Shown here in pieces: positions 1-9,325 of a DNA stretch of 64,000 nt. Numbering within the stretch: the stretch's first letter is position 1; every line of letters starts with the position of its first letter. The translations under genes were made by a program, and so were the position numbers. Under the pieces are notes generated by a model. The model was not told where the DNA came from and made no database searches. It saw only the letters and a program-made list of their open reading frames with translations. Source of the stretch: JAAZZY01 sp964612505 (GTDB taxonomy: Bacteria; Chlamydiota; Chlamydiia; Chlamydiales; JAAZZY01); contig CAZTEX010000001.1 in assembly GCA_964612505.1 (NCBI GenBank), positions 62,001 to 126,000 of the forward strand, read 5' to 3'.

Positions 1-146
1 CTATAAGCCCCAACGGCCCCTTCTTTTACTAAAGCATCGACATTTTCTTTGTTAGCATCATAGACTACACATTGATGGCCCTTTTTCATTAATCGCTTCA
101 CCATGTTAGCGCCCATTCTTCCTAAGCCGATCATTGCCAGTTGCAT
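1..146 (-). CDS. gnd: 6-phosphogluconate dehydrogenase, N-terminal fragment (cut by window edge)
   Basis: Only the first 48 codons are inside the window; the gene runs off the left edge. The N-terminus begins MQLAMIGLGRMGANMVKRLM, a Rossmann dinucleotide-binding start with the GLGRMG glycine motif. It closely resembles the shorter, often NAD-linked 6-phosphogluconate dehydrogenases (YqeC/GntZ type). The enzyme would oxidatively decarboxylate 6-phosphogluconate to ribulose 5-phosphate in the cytosolic pentose phosphate pathway. It lies downstream of the glucoamylase gene on the same strand, with about 130 bases between; the association of these two enzyme types is familiar in other bacteria. 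The rest of the protein cannot be judged, and other beta-hydroxyacid dehydrogenases share this N-terminus. Confidence 0.78.
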   Translation of the reverse strand, partial: MQLAMIGLGRMGANMVKRLMKKGHQCVVYDANKENVDALVKEGAVGAY

Positions 147-278
147 AATAAACCTCTTTTTCTTGCTATACCTGATTACATAACCGGCTTCTAACAAAAA
201 CAAAAGAGTTTTTCAATGAAGAAAAAATAAAAAGATAAACTTCTTGAGGTAAGAGAATTAAAAATAAAAAAAAGGTTT

Positions 279-2648
279 TTAGGGGGCTTTGCGAAGGGTG
301 AACTTTTTTTCGTTTAATTGGGAGTGACCTAGTAATTGAAATTGAATTTCAGAAGCATTTTGTAGTTCAGTAGAGGAGATATCTAAAAAGTATACCCCTA
401 GCGCTAGTTTAATTAGTTGTGCTTCTTTTTGTTTTTGATTGATAGAATAAAGAACTCGACAATCTTCTAGGAGTTGAATGCGAATTGTTTTATCAAAATT
501 GGCAAACTCTAACATGTGATTGGGCTTCCATATTTCGATTTGCGAAGTAGGCTCTTTGCCTCTATAGCGTTGAATAGTTTGCTTTGGACAATCAAAGACT
601 TCTTTCTTTGCAAGAGAGTGGGTAAGTTTTAAATATTCAGCATGAGCCCAGACAAGAGGCATGGCTCCTAAAGTTGCTTTTCCGTTAATCAGTGATTTAT
701 TAGAGATATCTTCAGCATCCCAGATCTGTTCAGGAATGAGGTAATGCTGCCCTGATTGTTGGACCATTGCCTTTAATAGTTTTTCGGCTTCTTTGTAATT
801 TCCCTTAGCAATCTCGTAATGGGCCCGCTCTCCAGTTAATAATGGCCATCCTCTGCCGATACCTGTTCCATTAAAGGGAGTTCCATCCTCATGTTCTCCA
901 TAGCCATCTTCATTATAGCGTTTCCATACTGGGCCTGTGTTAGTCTCTCGCTTGAGTAGTCCATCAATAACTTTAATGGTATTTAAAATTTTAGGATCTT
1001 CTGCTGAACGCAGGCCAAATCTAACAAGAGCTAAACAGTCGCAGCTGATAATTTCTGCTGCCGAGTGGAAGGTATGATCGGGGGGCCTATTTTTTACTTC
1101 AATAATGGTATTAGTCTGATTGGGATTTAAATTATCTGGTGTGATGCGTACGTAGTATCCATCGATGGCAAATTTTTGGCAAAGGGGGCCTTGCTTGACA
1201 TAAGTCCAATTTTCAATATTAAAGTTCCAATAGTCTGCCATTTCACGAAGGTAATGAGCCTCTTTTTCTAATCCCTTTTTTTCATAAAAATCAGCACCGA
1301 TTAAAAGAGCTGAAATTTCACAAGCAAGGGTAAAAGCATTATAGCCGCCATCTTCTTCCCAGCGATCTTGCAAGGTGACGGGCCCATTTTTAATTAAATA
1401 TTCTATGGCTTTAGAAACAAGTGGCCAAGGGTCCAACCATTTTAGAGCCTCTCTTTGCTCTAAATTGCCCGCTAAAATAACGGGCAGCGCTGTTTCATCC
1501 ATTTGGATATTGTTCCAGTAAGGTTTACCCGTATGCCATAAGCATTGAGCGAAGTGGCCGTCTGCTTCTTGGACACTGGCTAGAAAATGTAAAATTAAAC
1601 GGGCCGATTCAGAATCACCAAAAGCCAAAAATCCCCCTGAGATCTCTACTAAATCTCTAGGCCAAATCAAATGATAGCCACCAAGATCTTCATCCCCTTT
1701 ATGAGCGCCCCAAGGAATCGATAGAGAGGCAATCACACTTCCTGGAGAAACTTTTCCTAAGTGTGCATTGAGTACCATAATGCTTGAGCGATACAGTGTT
1801 TCAGCTTCTTTGCTCACAAAAGTGAGTTTTGGTAAATCTTTAAAGAGATCTTTCCAGCCCTCTACAAATTTTTTATAGAGGTGTTGGGGATTGTGTAAAA
1901 GGGTGGCCTTGGCCGTCTTGGCGGCCTCTTCAAAACAAGATCCAAATGAAATTAAAATGAAGAACTTAGAGTTTTTTTCTAAATCGATTTCACCACACAA
2001 AGCAATATTTCCATTTTCTGCACTTTTGTAGCAATTCTTTAGGTATTTATTCGTTTTAATTTCTTGAAATCCATCAGAGGTGCCGACATAGCCACAAGAC
2101 ATTGCTTTAAAAGGGCGATCACAGCCCATTACTAAATAATAACGATCTTCTCTGGTTGCTGTTAGAAAATCAGAGCCTTTGTAATTTTTAACATAGCCAC
2201 TGTTGTTTTTTCCGAGAGCATTGATATGGGGAGCCAACAGAACAAACAGACGAAACTTTTTCTTCACTAAAGGAATAAATTCAACTTCTTGAATGAGGGT
2301 GTTATTGTAAGGGTTGCTATAGATGCATTTTTTGATTTGGTAGCATCCATTTTTCTCAGTATTTAAAATATGATAGCCACCTACTCCTGTTTCAATATTA
2401 GTTGTAAGACTGTTGCAATCTCTTTTTTCTTCGCTGAAAAATTCTTGTCCATCAGTGACAAGAAATTGGCAGTCTCTAGTATTGGGGATGTCGACCGTGG
2501 GAAAGTAAATCTCATTAATAATCCCATGAGAGAGGGTGAACCAAAGGCGACTATTGATAGAGGTTGCAGAGCCAACACCCGTTTTTTGACTTGATGTCCA
2601 ACTGGGATCGACTCCAGGTTTCCCAGGAGCGTTGAATTCATCACCCAT
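279..2648 (-). CDS. Glucan 1,4-alpha-glucosidase (GH15 glucoamylase)
   Basis: This 789-residue protein has the prokaryotic glucoamylase plan: an N-terminal beta-sandwich (about 1-270), an (alpha/alpha)6 barrel (about 280-700) and a short C-terminal tail. Visible family motifs are GYHLIWPRDL near 324-333, QDRWEEDGGY near 427-436 (which should hold the general acid), GIGRGWPLLTGER near 596-608, and PEQIWD near 639-644 (general base Glu). It would release glucose from alpha-glucan ends. No signal peptide is visible (start MGDEFNAPGK), so it is probably cytosolic and acts on glycogen or maltodextrin. It is followed on the same strand by the gnd fragment, suggesting flow of glucose into the pentose phosphate pathway. 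Confidence 0.9.
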   Translation of the reverse strand: MGDEFNAPGKPGVDPSWTSSQKTGVGSATSINSRLWFTLSHGIINEIYFPTVDIPNTRDCQFLVTDGQEFFSEEKRDCNSLTTNIETGVGGYHILNTEKNGCYQIKKCIYSNPYNNTLIQEVEFIPLVKKKFRLFVLLAPHINALGKNNSGYVKNYKGSDFLTATREDRYYLVMGCDRPFKAMSCGYVGTSDGFQEIKTNKYLKNCYKSAENGNIALCGEIDLEKNSKFFILISFGSCFEEAAKTAKATLLHNPQHLYKKFVEGWKDLFKDLPKLTFVSKEAETLYRSSIMVLNAHLGKVSPGSVIASLSIPWGAHKGDEDLGGYHLIWPRDLVEISGGFLAFGDSESARLILHFLASVQEADGHFAQCLWHTGKPYWNNIQMDETALPVILAGNLEQREALKWLDPWPLVSKAIEYLIKNGPVTLQDRWEEDGGYNAFTLACEISALLIGADFYEKKGLEKEAHYLREMADYWNFNIENWTYVKQGPLCQKFAIDGYYVRITPDNLNPNQTNTIIEVKNRPPDHTFHSAAEIISCDCLALVRFGLRSAEDPKILNTIKVIDGLLKRETNTGPVWKRYNEDGYGEHEDGTPFNGTGIGRGWPLLTGERAHYEIAKGNYKEAEKLLKAMVQQSGQHYLIPEQIWDAEDISNKSLINGKATLGAMPLVWAHAEYLKLTHSLAKKEVFDCPKQTIQRYRGKEPTSQIEIWKPNHMLEFANFDKTIRIQLLEDCRVLYSINQKQKEAQLIKLALGVYFLDISSTELQNASEIQFQLLGHSQLNEKKFTLRKAP

Positions 2649-2842
2649 TTTTAACCTCTTTTACTAATTCCCTTAGCTTTTGAGACGGTTTAATTTCAAT
2701 CCATTTAAAATTGAATATTTTGATAAATTAGGGGGTTTTTTTTGTGCAATATTTTGATCATAAGCATGATAACTCAAATCTTGCTTAAATTACAGAGATT
2801 CATTATGCACAAGTTAAGGCGGTCGATATTCTTCGAGGAGAT

Positions 2843-3514
2843 ATGAAAGAGTTTCAATCTAAAAAATTATTTAAAAATAATTTAATGGAAAAATTTACAC
2901 GAGTGCATCCAAGTGTTGCTATCACTTACAACTTAATTTGTAGTATGTCAATGCTTTATATTAATTTCCATTTTGGGCTTGTTACTCACCTTGGAAAAGT
3001 GATCGGACTGTTTGCTTTAGGATTTGCCTCTTGGACTCTGGCTGAATATTTACTCCATCGCTACTTTTTCCATCTTACCATTGAAGATCACCCATTTTTA
3101 GGAAAAATTTCACGCATTGTACATGGAGTTCATCACGATCAACCAACAGATTACAAGCGGATGTTTATGCCGCCCGTTCCTGCCACTTTGTTTATGCTCA
3201 TCTTTTTAGGAGCCTTTTATGTTTTTATGAGAGGAAATGTGTTTGTTTATTTACCAGGATTTTTGATGGGCTATCTATCTTATGCCTTTGTGCATTTTAA
3301 AATTCATCAATCTAAGCCACCCAAAAATTTAAAATGGCTTTGGACACATCATTTAAAACATCACTACCAAGATGATACAAAAGCATATGGAGTTTCCTCA
3401 CCTTTTTGGGATATTATCTTTAAAACATTACCTAGTAAAGTTGCGATTAGAGTCGCTAAAGAGATAGAGGGTGAAGAATCTGCACATGTCAAGAAAGAAG
3501 ACCACGATAACTAA
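2843..3514 (+). CDS. Fatty acid hydroxylase / sterol desaturase superfamily membrane protein
   Basis: This 223-residue membrane protein carries the diiron histidine clusters of the fatty acid hydroxylase superfamily: HRYFFH (about 73-78), HGVHHD (about 94-99) and HHLKHH (about 169-174), set between hydrophobic segments. Fatty acid 2-hydroxylases and related enzymes use these histidines to hydroxylate lipid acyl chains; the exact substrate cannot be read here. The ATG at 2843 has AGGAG two bases upstream, which is close; the next in-frame ATG at 2885 lacks a ribosome site. It is divergent from the glucoamylase gene and its last four bases overlap the 3' end of ribF. A desaturase encoded 12 kb away belongs to the same kind of lipid chemistry. 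Confidence 0.83.
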   Translation: MKEFQSKKLFKNNLMEKFTRVHPSVAITYNLICSMSMLYINFHFGLVTHLGKVIGLFALGFASWTLAEYLLHRYFFHLTIEDHPFLGKISRIVHGVHHDQPTDYKRMFMPPVPATLFMLIFLGAFYVFMRGNVFVYLPGFLMGYLSYAFVHFKIHQSKPPKNLKWLWTHHLKHHYQDDTKAYGVSSPFWDIIFKTLPSKVAIRVAKEIEGEESAHVKKEDHDN

Positions 3515-4425
3515 GATTTTCTAGCTGATTCAATGTCTTTAAATATTTGAGCCTTTAAATCATCAACAGATGAAAACTTTCGCTCTTCTCGAATAAAGGT
3601 TTCGAAAATAATTTCAAGTTCTTCGCCGTAATTATGGCATTCACCTTCCAGAAGATGTACTTCTAGTAGGGGTGTTTTTCTTGCTTTTAAAGTGGGGGCA
3701 TAGCCTAAGTTGGCGATAGCCTTTTGATTACTAGAGCCATTTTTGATCAAAACTTTATAGACTCCATTAGGTGGTAGACATAAACCTTCTACTTCAAAAT
3801 TCATAGTGGGGAAACCTATTTTTTGTCCTTGTTGTTCACCTTGACAAATGGTAGCTCTAATAGAGTAAGGTCTCCCTAGAATTTTTTTTACCATCTCAAA
3901 GTCACCTTCTTGAATCTTTTTACGTGCTAAGCTAGAAGAAACAGTAACGGCTCCTACTTTCACATAGTCGATAAGGTGCAATTTAAAAGAGTATTTTCTA
4001 CTTAAAAGTCGGATAAGTTCGTGATCACCTTCTTTATCTTTTCCTAAGGTAGAATCAGGTCCAAGAATCAAATCTGTGAAGGCTGTTTTTTCAAGAAGTT
4101 CAGAGATAAAATCGTCTGGAGAGCGCTCTTTAAGTTCTTTGGTAAAAGGTAGCATAATCAAACTATCTACAAACTGATCTTGGATTAGTTGAATGCGCTG
4201 AGATGTAGAGCTAATTAAAGGTACAGTCGTGTCAGGCGTTAAGATTGTTTTAGGGTGGTTTGAAAAGGTGATGACATAAGAAAAGCCGGTTGATCCTTTA
4301 ATCTCATTCAGTTTTTTCAATAAATATTGATGGCCAATATGGACACCGTCAAAGAAACCTACAGTCAATACACATGGTTTATGAATGAGGTTGTGATCCA
4401 AGAGCTTTGTAGAAAATTTCACCAA
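3511..4425 (-). CDS. ribF: Bifunctional riboflavin kinase / FAD synthetase
   Basis: This 304-residue protein has the RibF two-domain layout. The N-terminal nucleotidyltransferase domain shows VGFFDGVHIGHQYLL (about 22-36) with the HIGH-like HIGH signature, and SSLARKKIQEGD near 158-169. The C-terminal riboflavin kinase domain shows GRPYSIRATICQGEQQGQKI and GFPTMNFE near 184-211. It would phosphorylate riboflavin to FMN and adenylate FMN to FAD in the cytosol. It is the last gene of the minus-strand infB-rbfA-truB run and overlaps the truB 3' end by seven bases, so it is probably co-transcribed. The order truB-ribF matches what I recall from chlamydial genomes. Confidence 0.95.
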   Translation of the reverse strand: MVKFSTKLLDHNLIHKPCVLTVGFFDGVHIGHQYLLKKLNEIKGSTGFSYVITFSNHPKTILTPDTTVPLISSTSQRIQLIQDQFVDSLIMLPFTKELKERSPDDFISELLEKTAFTDLILGPDSTLGKDKEGDHELIRLLSRKYSFKLHLIDYVKVGAVTVSSSLARKKIQEGDFEMVKKILGRPYSIRATICQGEQQGQKIGFPTMNFEVEGLCLPPNGVYKVLIKNGSSNQKAIANLGYAPTLKARKTPLLEVHLLEGECHNYGEELEIIFETFIREERKFSSVDDLKAQIFKDIESARKS

Positions 4426-5093
4426 TGATGCCTTAAGTTTAATTGTGAAGGATCCAATAGTTGATCACATTTTTGGCATTCTTGTAAATTAAAAGGTCCG
4501 ACTCTTGTTCGGATTAATTCAACCAGGTGAGCTCCACACCCTAGATCTTGTCCTATATCGTGTCCTATCGTTCGGATATAGGTTCCAGATGAACATTGGA
4601 CATGGATGTCTACAAAAGGATAGTTGTAGGACAAAAGTTGGGTCTTTACCTGAACCTGCTTAGGTTCTCGAGCAATAGTCTTGCCTTGTCTAGCTAGCTC
4701 ATAGAGCTTTTGCCCATTTATTTTTTTAGCTGAAAACATAGGGGGGATTTGGGCTAAAGTTCCTTGCATTTTTTCAATAGCAGCTTGGACTTGAGATAAA
4801 GTTGGCACATGATTTGATGTTTCTATAATAGCTCCATCGCAATCATAGCTATCAGTAGTAATGCCTAATTTCAATTTGGCGACATACTCTTTATCTAGGC
4901 CTATTAATTGGTCTGATTTAGCAGTAAAAGGTTTACCAACTAAAAGAACCATAACACCCGTCGCAAATGGATCTAATGTTCCAGCATGTCCAATGCATCT
5001 CACCGCAGTGAGACGTCTCAGAAAGCTAATCAAATAGAAAGAGGTTTTGTTTATGGGTTTGTCAATTAGAGCAAGCCCAGCTAAATTATTCAT
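4419..5093 (-). CDS. truB: tRNA pseudouridine(55) synthase TruB
   Basis: TruB isomerises U55 of tRNA to pseudouridine in the T-loop. The motif GHAGTLDPFATGVMVLLVG contains the catalytic Asp (TLDPFA). ALIDKP near the N-terminus and PPMFSAKKINGQKLYELAR further on are also family motifs. I start it at the ATG at 5093 (NNLAGLALIDKP follows) because TruB proteins normally begin just before the IDKP motif. This ATG overlaps the rbfA stop by eight bases, suggesting translational coupling. A second ATG four codons upstream is also possible, and the frame is open to 5162, inside rbfA, which is unlikely to be used. The product is about 224 residues, slightly short for the family. Confidence 0.92.
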   Translation of the reverse strand: MNNLAGLALIDKPINKTSFYLISFLRRLTAVRCIGHAGTLDPFATGVMVLLVGKPFTAKSDQLIGLDKEYVAKLKLGITTDSYDCDGAIIETSNHVPTLSQVQAAIEKMQGTLAQIPPMFSAKKINGQKLYELARQGKTIAREPKQVQVKTQLLSYNYPFVDIHVQCSSGTYIRTIGHDIGQDLGCGAHLVELIRTRVGPFNLQECQKCDQLLDPSQLNLRHHW

Positions 5094-5478
5094 CTGAAGC
5101 GTCATCAATAGGGGATGATAGAGAGTTTTTCTTTTTATTAATTTCTTGAAGAAGTTGATCAATCTGCATATGTTTATCTACAGAATCATCAAGCACAAAA
5201 GTTAACTGCGGAAAGTAACGAAGTGTGACCTTTTGAGCAGCAGATACTCCCACAAAGCCCGATGCAGACTGCAGAGCTTTGATGGTTTTATCTTTTTCTA
5301 TTTGAGAAGCTATTACGCTGATATAAACCTTTGCTGATCTGAGATCATTGCTTACATCTACTTTAGTGACAGTAAAAAGCTCATGGATATGAGGATTTTT
5401 TACGTCAAATCTAATAACCTCTGAAATGACCTCTTTCAGCAAGGAATTAACTCGATATGTCCTTTTATTTGTGCTCAT
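5086..5478 (-). CDS. rbfA: 30S ribosome-binding factor RbfA
   Basis: This 130-residue small KH-type protein matches RbfA, which binds the 16S rRNA 5' region and helps late maturation of the 30S subunit. Recognisable features are the N-terminal VNSLLKEVISEVI, the core LFTVTKVDVSNDLRSAKVYI and the C-terminal YFPQLTFVLDDSVDKHMQID. It sits between infB and truB, the canonical position in many bacteria. The gap to the infB stop is only three bases, and its end overlaps the truB start, so this is clearly part of one operon. Confidence 0.94.
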   Translation of the reverse strand: MSTNKRTYRVNSLLKEVISEVIRFDVKNPHIHELFTVTKVDVSNDLRSAKVYISVIASQIEKDKTIKALQSASGFVGVSAAQKVTLRYFPQLTFVLDDSVDKHMQIDQLLQEINKKKNSLSSPIDDASDE

Positions 5479-5481
5479 AAA

Positions 5482-7977
5482 TTAAAGAGATGGTTTGTGA
5501 TAAGTTACTTCAAAGGACTCTATAATATCGCCAACTTCGATATCAGAATAGTTTTCAAGCACTACTCCGCACTCGACTCCTTTCTTTACTTCCTTAACAT
5601 CTTCTTTTTCTCTTTTCAAGCTTGAAATACTACCTTTCCAGATTTCTTTGCCATCTCGAATAATTTTTGCTTTATGGTTACGTTGGATAACTCCATTAAG
5701 GACTACGCAACCTGCAATTTTTCCAACTCTAGATGCTTTAAAGACGGCTTTAACTTCGAGTTTTCCTTTGTCGGTTTCTTGGGCAACTTTATCTAAGGTG
5801 TTAACCATTAATTCTTTTACTAAGTCAATAGCTTCGTAAATTACTTTGGGCATTTTAATGGTGACATTCATGTTCTTCATGAGCTCTTCCGCATGGCTTT
5901 CGATACGTGTATGGAAACCAATAATGCAAGCTCCTGAAGTTTTAGCTAATTGAATATCTGATTCTGTAACTTCTCCGACGCCTAAACTAATCAGGTTAAG
6001 TTCAGCTTTTTGAGTTTCAATTTTATTTAAAGAATGTTTTAAAGCTTCAAGAGATCCTTGTACGTCTGCTCTTAAGATCAAGTTCAAAACTTTTTTCTCA
6101 ACAACATCGGCGTTCTCTAAGAAGCGATCTTTTTGCTTCGCTCTTCTCAGATCGCGCATTCCTGCTTTAAACTCTAAAATTCTCATTTCTGAAATTTCTT
6201 TAGCTTCTTTTTCAGAAGAGACGACAATAAATTCATGACCGGCTTCAGGAAGTCCAGACATTCCAGTAATTTCAACGGGCATTGAAGGGGGAGCGTGTTG
6301 CACTCTTTGACCCACATCATTAATCATTGTTTTGATTTTTCCATAATGGTGGTCAAATACAACTGCATCGCCTACATTTAAAACACCATTTTGGACTAAT
6401 AATGTAGCAACATAACCCATCCCTTTATGGACTTCAGATTCTAAGACCGTTCCACGAGCTCGAGTTGTTGTTGAAGCTTGAAGTTCTAATACTTCAGATT
6501 GAAGAGCAACTAATTCAAGCAATTCAGGAACGCCTTCGCCTGTTTTAGCAGAGCAGTTGACCATAATGGTACTGCCGCCCCATTGTTCTGGGATCAATTC
6601 TCGATCAGCGAGCCCACGATAAATAGGTTCAACATTGAAGTTCTCCTTATCACACTTATTGATTGCTACAATGATGGTAACTTTAGCTTCTTTAGCTTGG
6701 TTTAAAGCTTCGATTGTCTGCTCTTTGATTCCCTCATCGCCGGCTACTACTAGAACGACGATATCTGTAACAGTAGCTCCTCGGCTTCTCATTGCAGAAA
6801 AAGCTTCGTGACCAGGAGTGTCTAATACAGTGATGAAACCATGAGATGTTTTACATTGGAAAGCACCAATATGTTGAGTGATATCACCCGCTTCTGAAGC
6901 AACGCGATTTGATTTTCTGATCGCGTCAATCAGACTTGTTTTACCATGATCTACGTGACCCATAAAAGTCACGACAGGAGGTCTAATTGATAGATCTTCT
7001 TTTGGTGTTGCTGCAATTTCTTCATCGAGAGATTTATCTGTGATTTGGATGCGATCTTGCTCTTCTGTGTCAATTTGAATTTCGCAATTAAACTCATGAC
7101 CCAAGAGTTGAACGGTTGTTTCATCTTCTAAAACATCATTTAAAGTCAACGCTAGACCCTGTTTAAAAAGGACCGCAACAAGCTCAGATGATTTAATCTT
7201 CATAGCTACTGCTAAGTTCTTAATAGTAATAGGAAGCCTAACTTTCAACTCATTAGGTCGGATCGTTGTGTCTTCTTCTTGAATTCTTTTAAGTTTGGGT
7301 TTACGTCTTCGTCGCTGCCAACTTCCCTCATCTACAGAAATTAAACCATGTCGACTTCTTGAGTCAAAGACAGGCATTGCTTTAGCTTTTTTGAGTGGAG
7401 GTAAATCTTTATAATCTTTGAAACCTTTAGTTGTTTTTAGAGCAGATTTTTTTGCATCGGCATCATCTTCGTCTTCATAAATATTATCTAAAAAGACTGG
7501 TTCTTTAACTTCGCGTTTAACCTCTTCAACAACAACAATTGGCTCTTTAGCATTACGCTTAATTTTAATAGGGCGATCGACTCTTAATTCATGCTGAATA
7601 TCTTCTTTGCTGATTCTCTTTAAAAAAACAGATTCAGGTTCAACTTCAGGTGTAATTTTTTCCTCATGATCAGTAGAAAGAGGAGCAGGCTGTGGTGCAG
7701 CTTCAATTTGCTCTTCTTCAACCTTTAAAGGCTTGTCTTCAATAATGTGCGTTTTACGAATAGCCGGCTTACTTTGAGTAGTTGACTTCTCAACAGAAGT
7801 AGTCTCTTCTTCTACGGATATTTTTTTTGTTTTTGAAGTTGCAGATTTCTTGAGATTCTCATCTTCTTTTTCTTTATCAGCTTTATTGCTTAATTTATTT
7901 TTAAGCTTACTGAGATTAAGACCGTCTGCTAACTGTTTATTTTTTATCGATAATTTTATCTCTTTAGTCAAGATCAA
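5482..7977 (-). CDS. infB: Translation initiation factor IF-2
   Basis: This 831-residue GTPase places initiator fMet-tRNA on the 30S subunit. The first 250 residues form a charged, low-complexity extension. The G domain (about 330-500) shows GHVDHGKTSLIDAIRKS (G1), DTPGHEAFSAMRSRG (G3), NKCDKEN (G4) and NCSAKTG (G5). Beta-barrel and C-terminal fMet-tRNA-binding domains follow. The very N-terminus (LTKEIKLSIKNKQLADG) resembles the chlamydial IF-2 start as I remember it, supporting the ATG at 7977, which overlaps the nusA 3' end by 14 bases. It is translationally coupled in the nusA-infB-rbfA-truB-ribF operon. Confidence 0.97.
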   Translation of the reverse strand: MILTKEIKLSIKNKQLADGLNLSKLKNKLSNKADKEKEDENLKKSATSKTKKISVEEETTSVEKSTTQSKPAIRKTHIIEDKPLKVEEEQIEAAPQPAPLSTDHEEKITPEVEPESVFLKRISKEDIQHELRVDRPIKIKRNAKEPIVVVEEVKREVKEPVFLDNIYEDEDDADAKKSALKTTKGFKDYKDLPPLKKAKAMPVFDSRSRHGLISVDEGSWQRRRRKPKLKRIQEEDTTIRPNELKVRLPITIKNLAVAMKIKSSELVAVLFKQGLALTLNDVLEDETTVQLLGHEFNCEIQIDTEEQDRIQITDKSLDEEIAATPKEDLSIRPPVVTFMGHVDHGKTSLIDAIRKSNRVASEAGDITQHIGAFQCKTSHGFITVLDTPGHEAFSAMRSRGATVTDIVVLVVAGDEGIKEQTIEALNQAKEAKVTIIVAINKCDKENFNVEPIYRGLADRELIPEQWGGSTIMVNCSAKTGEGVPELLELVALQSEVLELQASTTTRARGTVLESEVHKGMGYVATLLVQNGVLNVGDAVVFDHHYGKIKTMINDVGQRVQHAPPSMPVEITGMSGLPEAGHEFIVVSSEKEAKEISEMRILEFKAGMRDLRRAKQKDRFLENADVVEKKVLNLILRADVQGSLEALKHSLNKIETQKAELNLISLGVGEVTESDIQLAKTSGACIIGFHTRIESHAEELMKNMNVTIKMPKVIYEAIDLVKELMVNTLDKVAQETDKGKLEVKAVFKASRVGKIAGCVVLNGVIQRNHKAKIIRDGKEIWKGSISSLKREKEDVKEVKKGVECGVVLENYSDIEVGDIIESFEVTYHKPSL

Positions 7978-9244
7978 CTCCCTTTTGGCGTATCTCTTGT
8001 AAAATTTGATCCATTAATAATTCACTAATGCTTGAAGCTTTTACAATATCTTCAGGATTCGCCTGAAGAATTTTTCTTTTTGTATCAAAACCTGCTTCAA
8101 TCAAGTTTTCTTGTACTAGTTTATTGACAGTATCTAATTGTAGTGGTGCATCCAGAGATGGATCATCAGATTCTGCAAGTTCAATTTGTTGAATGGATAA
8201 AACTTTACGGTATTCCGTCATGCGTTTTACTTCAAGTTCTGCGTCTATTAATTTTCCATTGAGTCTGGCATTCATTCCTTTCTTGCCAATGACAGTTGGA
8301 AAGTCTTCATCTTCAACGACAATTGTAACAATTCTTTCTTGTTCGTTAATGCTGATTTTTTTGATTTCGATAGGTGACAAAGCGTTTTGTAAAAGTTCAA
8401 TAGGATCGTCTGAAAAGGGGATAATGTCTACTTTTTCATTATTTAATTCGCGTACAATATTTTTTACCCTATTGCCTCTCATCCCGACGCAGGCTCCCAC
8501 AGGATCCACTCTTTGATCAGTTGATGCTACAACCACTTTTGTTCTGTAACCAGGCTCTCGAATAATCTTTTTAATGCTAATGATTCCGTCGTTTAACTCT
8601 GGGACTTCTTGAATGAAAAGTTGTCTTACAAATTCAGAATCCGATCTACTTAAAATAACTTCAGCTCCACCATTTTCTGTATCTTGAACTTCAAGTAAAA
8701 CAGCAGTGACTTTGTCACCAACTTGATAACTCTCTGTTTTAGGATAACCTCGCATCGGAAGAAGACCATCTACTTTGCCTAGGTCAACAATAATATCCGA
8801 TCCGCGTACAAAATGCTTTACTGTTCCTGAAACAATTTCATTGACTCTATGGCGATATTCTTCATAAATAACATCGCGTTCTGCGCCTCGCAGTTTTTGA
8901 CTAATGATTTGTCTGGCCGTTTGTGCTGCAATTCTTCCAAAATCTTTGGGCGTAATAGGGACTTCGACAAGATCACCAAGTTCACACTCTGAATGATATT
9001 CTTGAGCATCTTGAATGGTAATTTCTTGTTCTTTATTCTTTACTTTTTCAACAACGTTTTTCTTTCCGTAGACTTCAATTTTACCAGTTTGATAATCCAC
9101 TTTAATACGAACGTCTTGAACACCTTTAACACTTTTTTTTGCTGCAGCATATAGGGCATCTTCAATGGCTTCAAGCACAACGTTGCGCTTTATTCCTTTT
9201 TCACGGTCTAAGTAGTCAAGTACTGCAAGAAGATCTTTGTTCAT
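7964..9244 (-). CDS. nusA: Transcription termination/antitermination protein NusA
   Basis: This 426-residue protein has the NusA N-terminal RNA polymerase-binding domain (about 1-125), an S1 domain (about 130-200) and two KH domains (VGACVGMRGNRVKNIVRELN near 248-267, and FPTVIGKKGMNARLNGKLI further on). It stops about 75 residues after the KH pair and lacks the acidic AR repeats found in E. coli. The short form is typical of chlamydiae and many other bacteria. It regulates pausing, termination and antitermination. It begins the infB operon downstream of rpsA, separated from it by an inverted repeat. Confidence 0.96.
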   Translation of the reverse strand: MNKDLLAVLDYLDREKGIKRNVVLEAIEDALYAAAKKSVKGVQDVRIKVDYQTGKIEVYGKKNVVEKVKNKEQEITIQDAQEYHSECELGDLVEVPITPKDFGRIAAQTARQIISQKLRGAERDVIYEEYRHRVNEIVSGTVKHFVRGSDIIVDLGKVDGLLPMRGYPKTESYQVGDKVTAVLLEVQDTENGGAEVILSRSDSEFVRQLFIQEVPELNDGIISIKKIIREPGYRTKVVVASTDQRVDPVGACVGMRGNRVKNIVRELNNEKVDIIPFSDDPIELLQNALSPIEIKKISINEQERIVTIVVEDEDFPTVIGKKGMNARLNGKLIDAELEVKRMTEYRKVLSIQQIELAESDDPSLDAPLQLDTVNKLVQENLIEAGFDTKRKILQANPEDIVKASSISELLMDQILQEIRQKGVDLD

Positions 9245-9280
9245 AATTAGGTAACCTTAATCGTATAATTTTTATTACAA

Positions 9281-9311
9281 AATCAGCTAGATAGATATTA
9301 CCTAGCTGATT
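9281..9311 (-). terminator. Inverted repeat between rpsA and nusA, possible terminator/attenuator
   Basis: A perfect 10-base inverted repeat (AATCAGCTAG / CTAGCTGATT, loop of 11) lies just after the rpsA stop. On the minus strand it is followed at once by a short U-rich run (TTTTG). This could end or attenuate rpsA transcription before nusA. The T-tract is short, so it may be partial. Confidence 0.5.
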
Positions 9312-9325
9312 GCGTGTGATTAAAT

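Noticed and set aside
2370..2644. Open frames on both strands within the glucoamylase gene
   Set aside because: They overlap a convincing GH15 coding sequence in other phases and show no domain.
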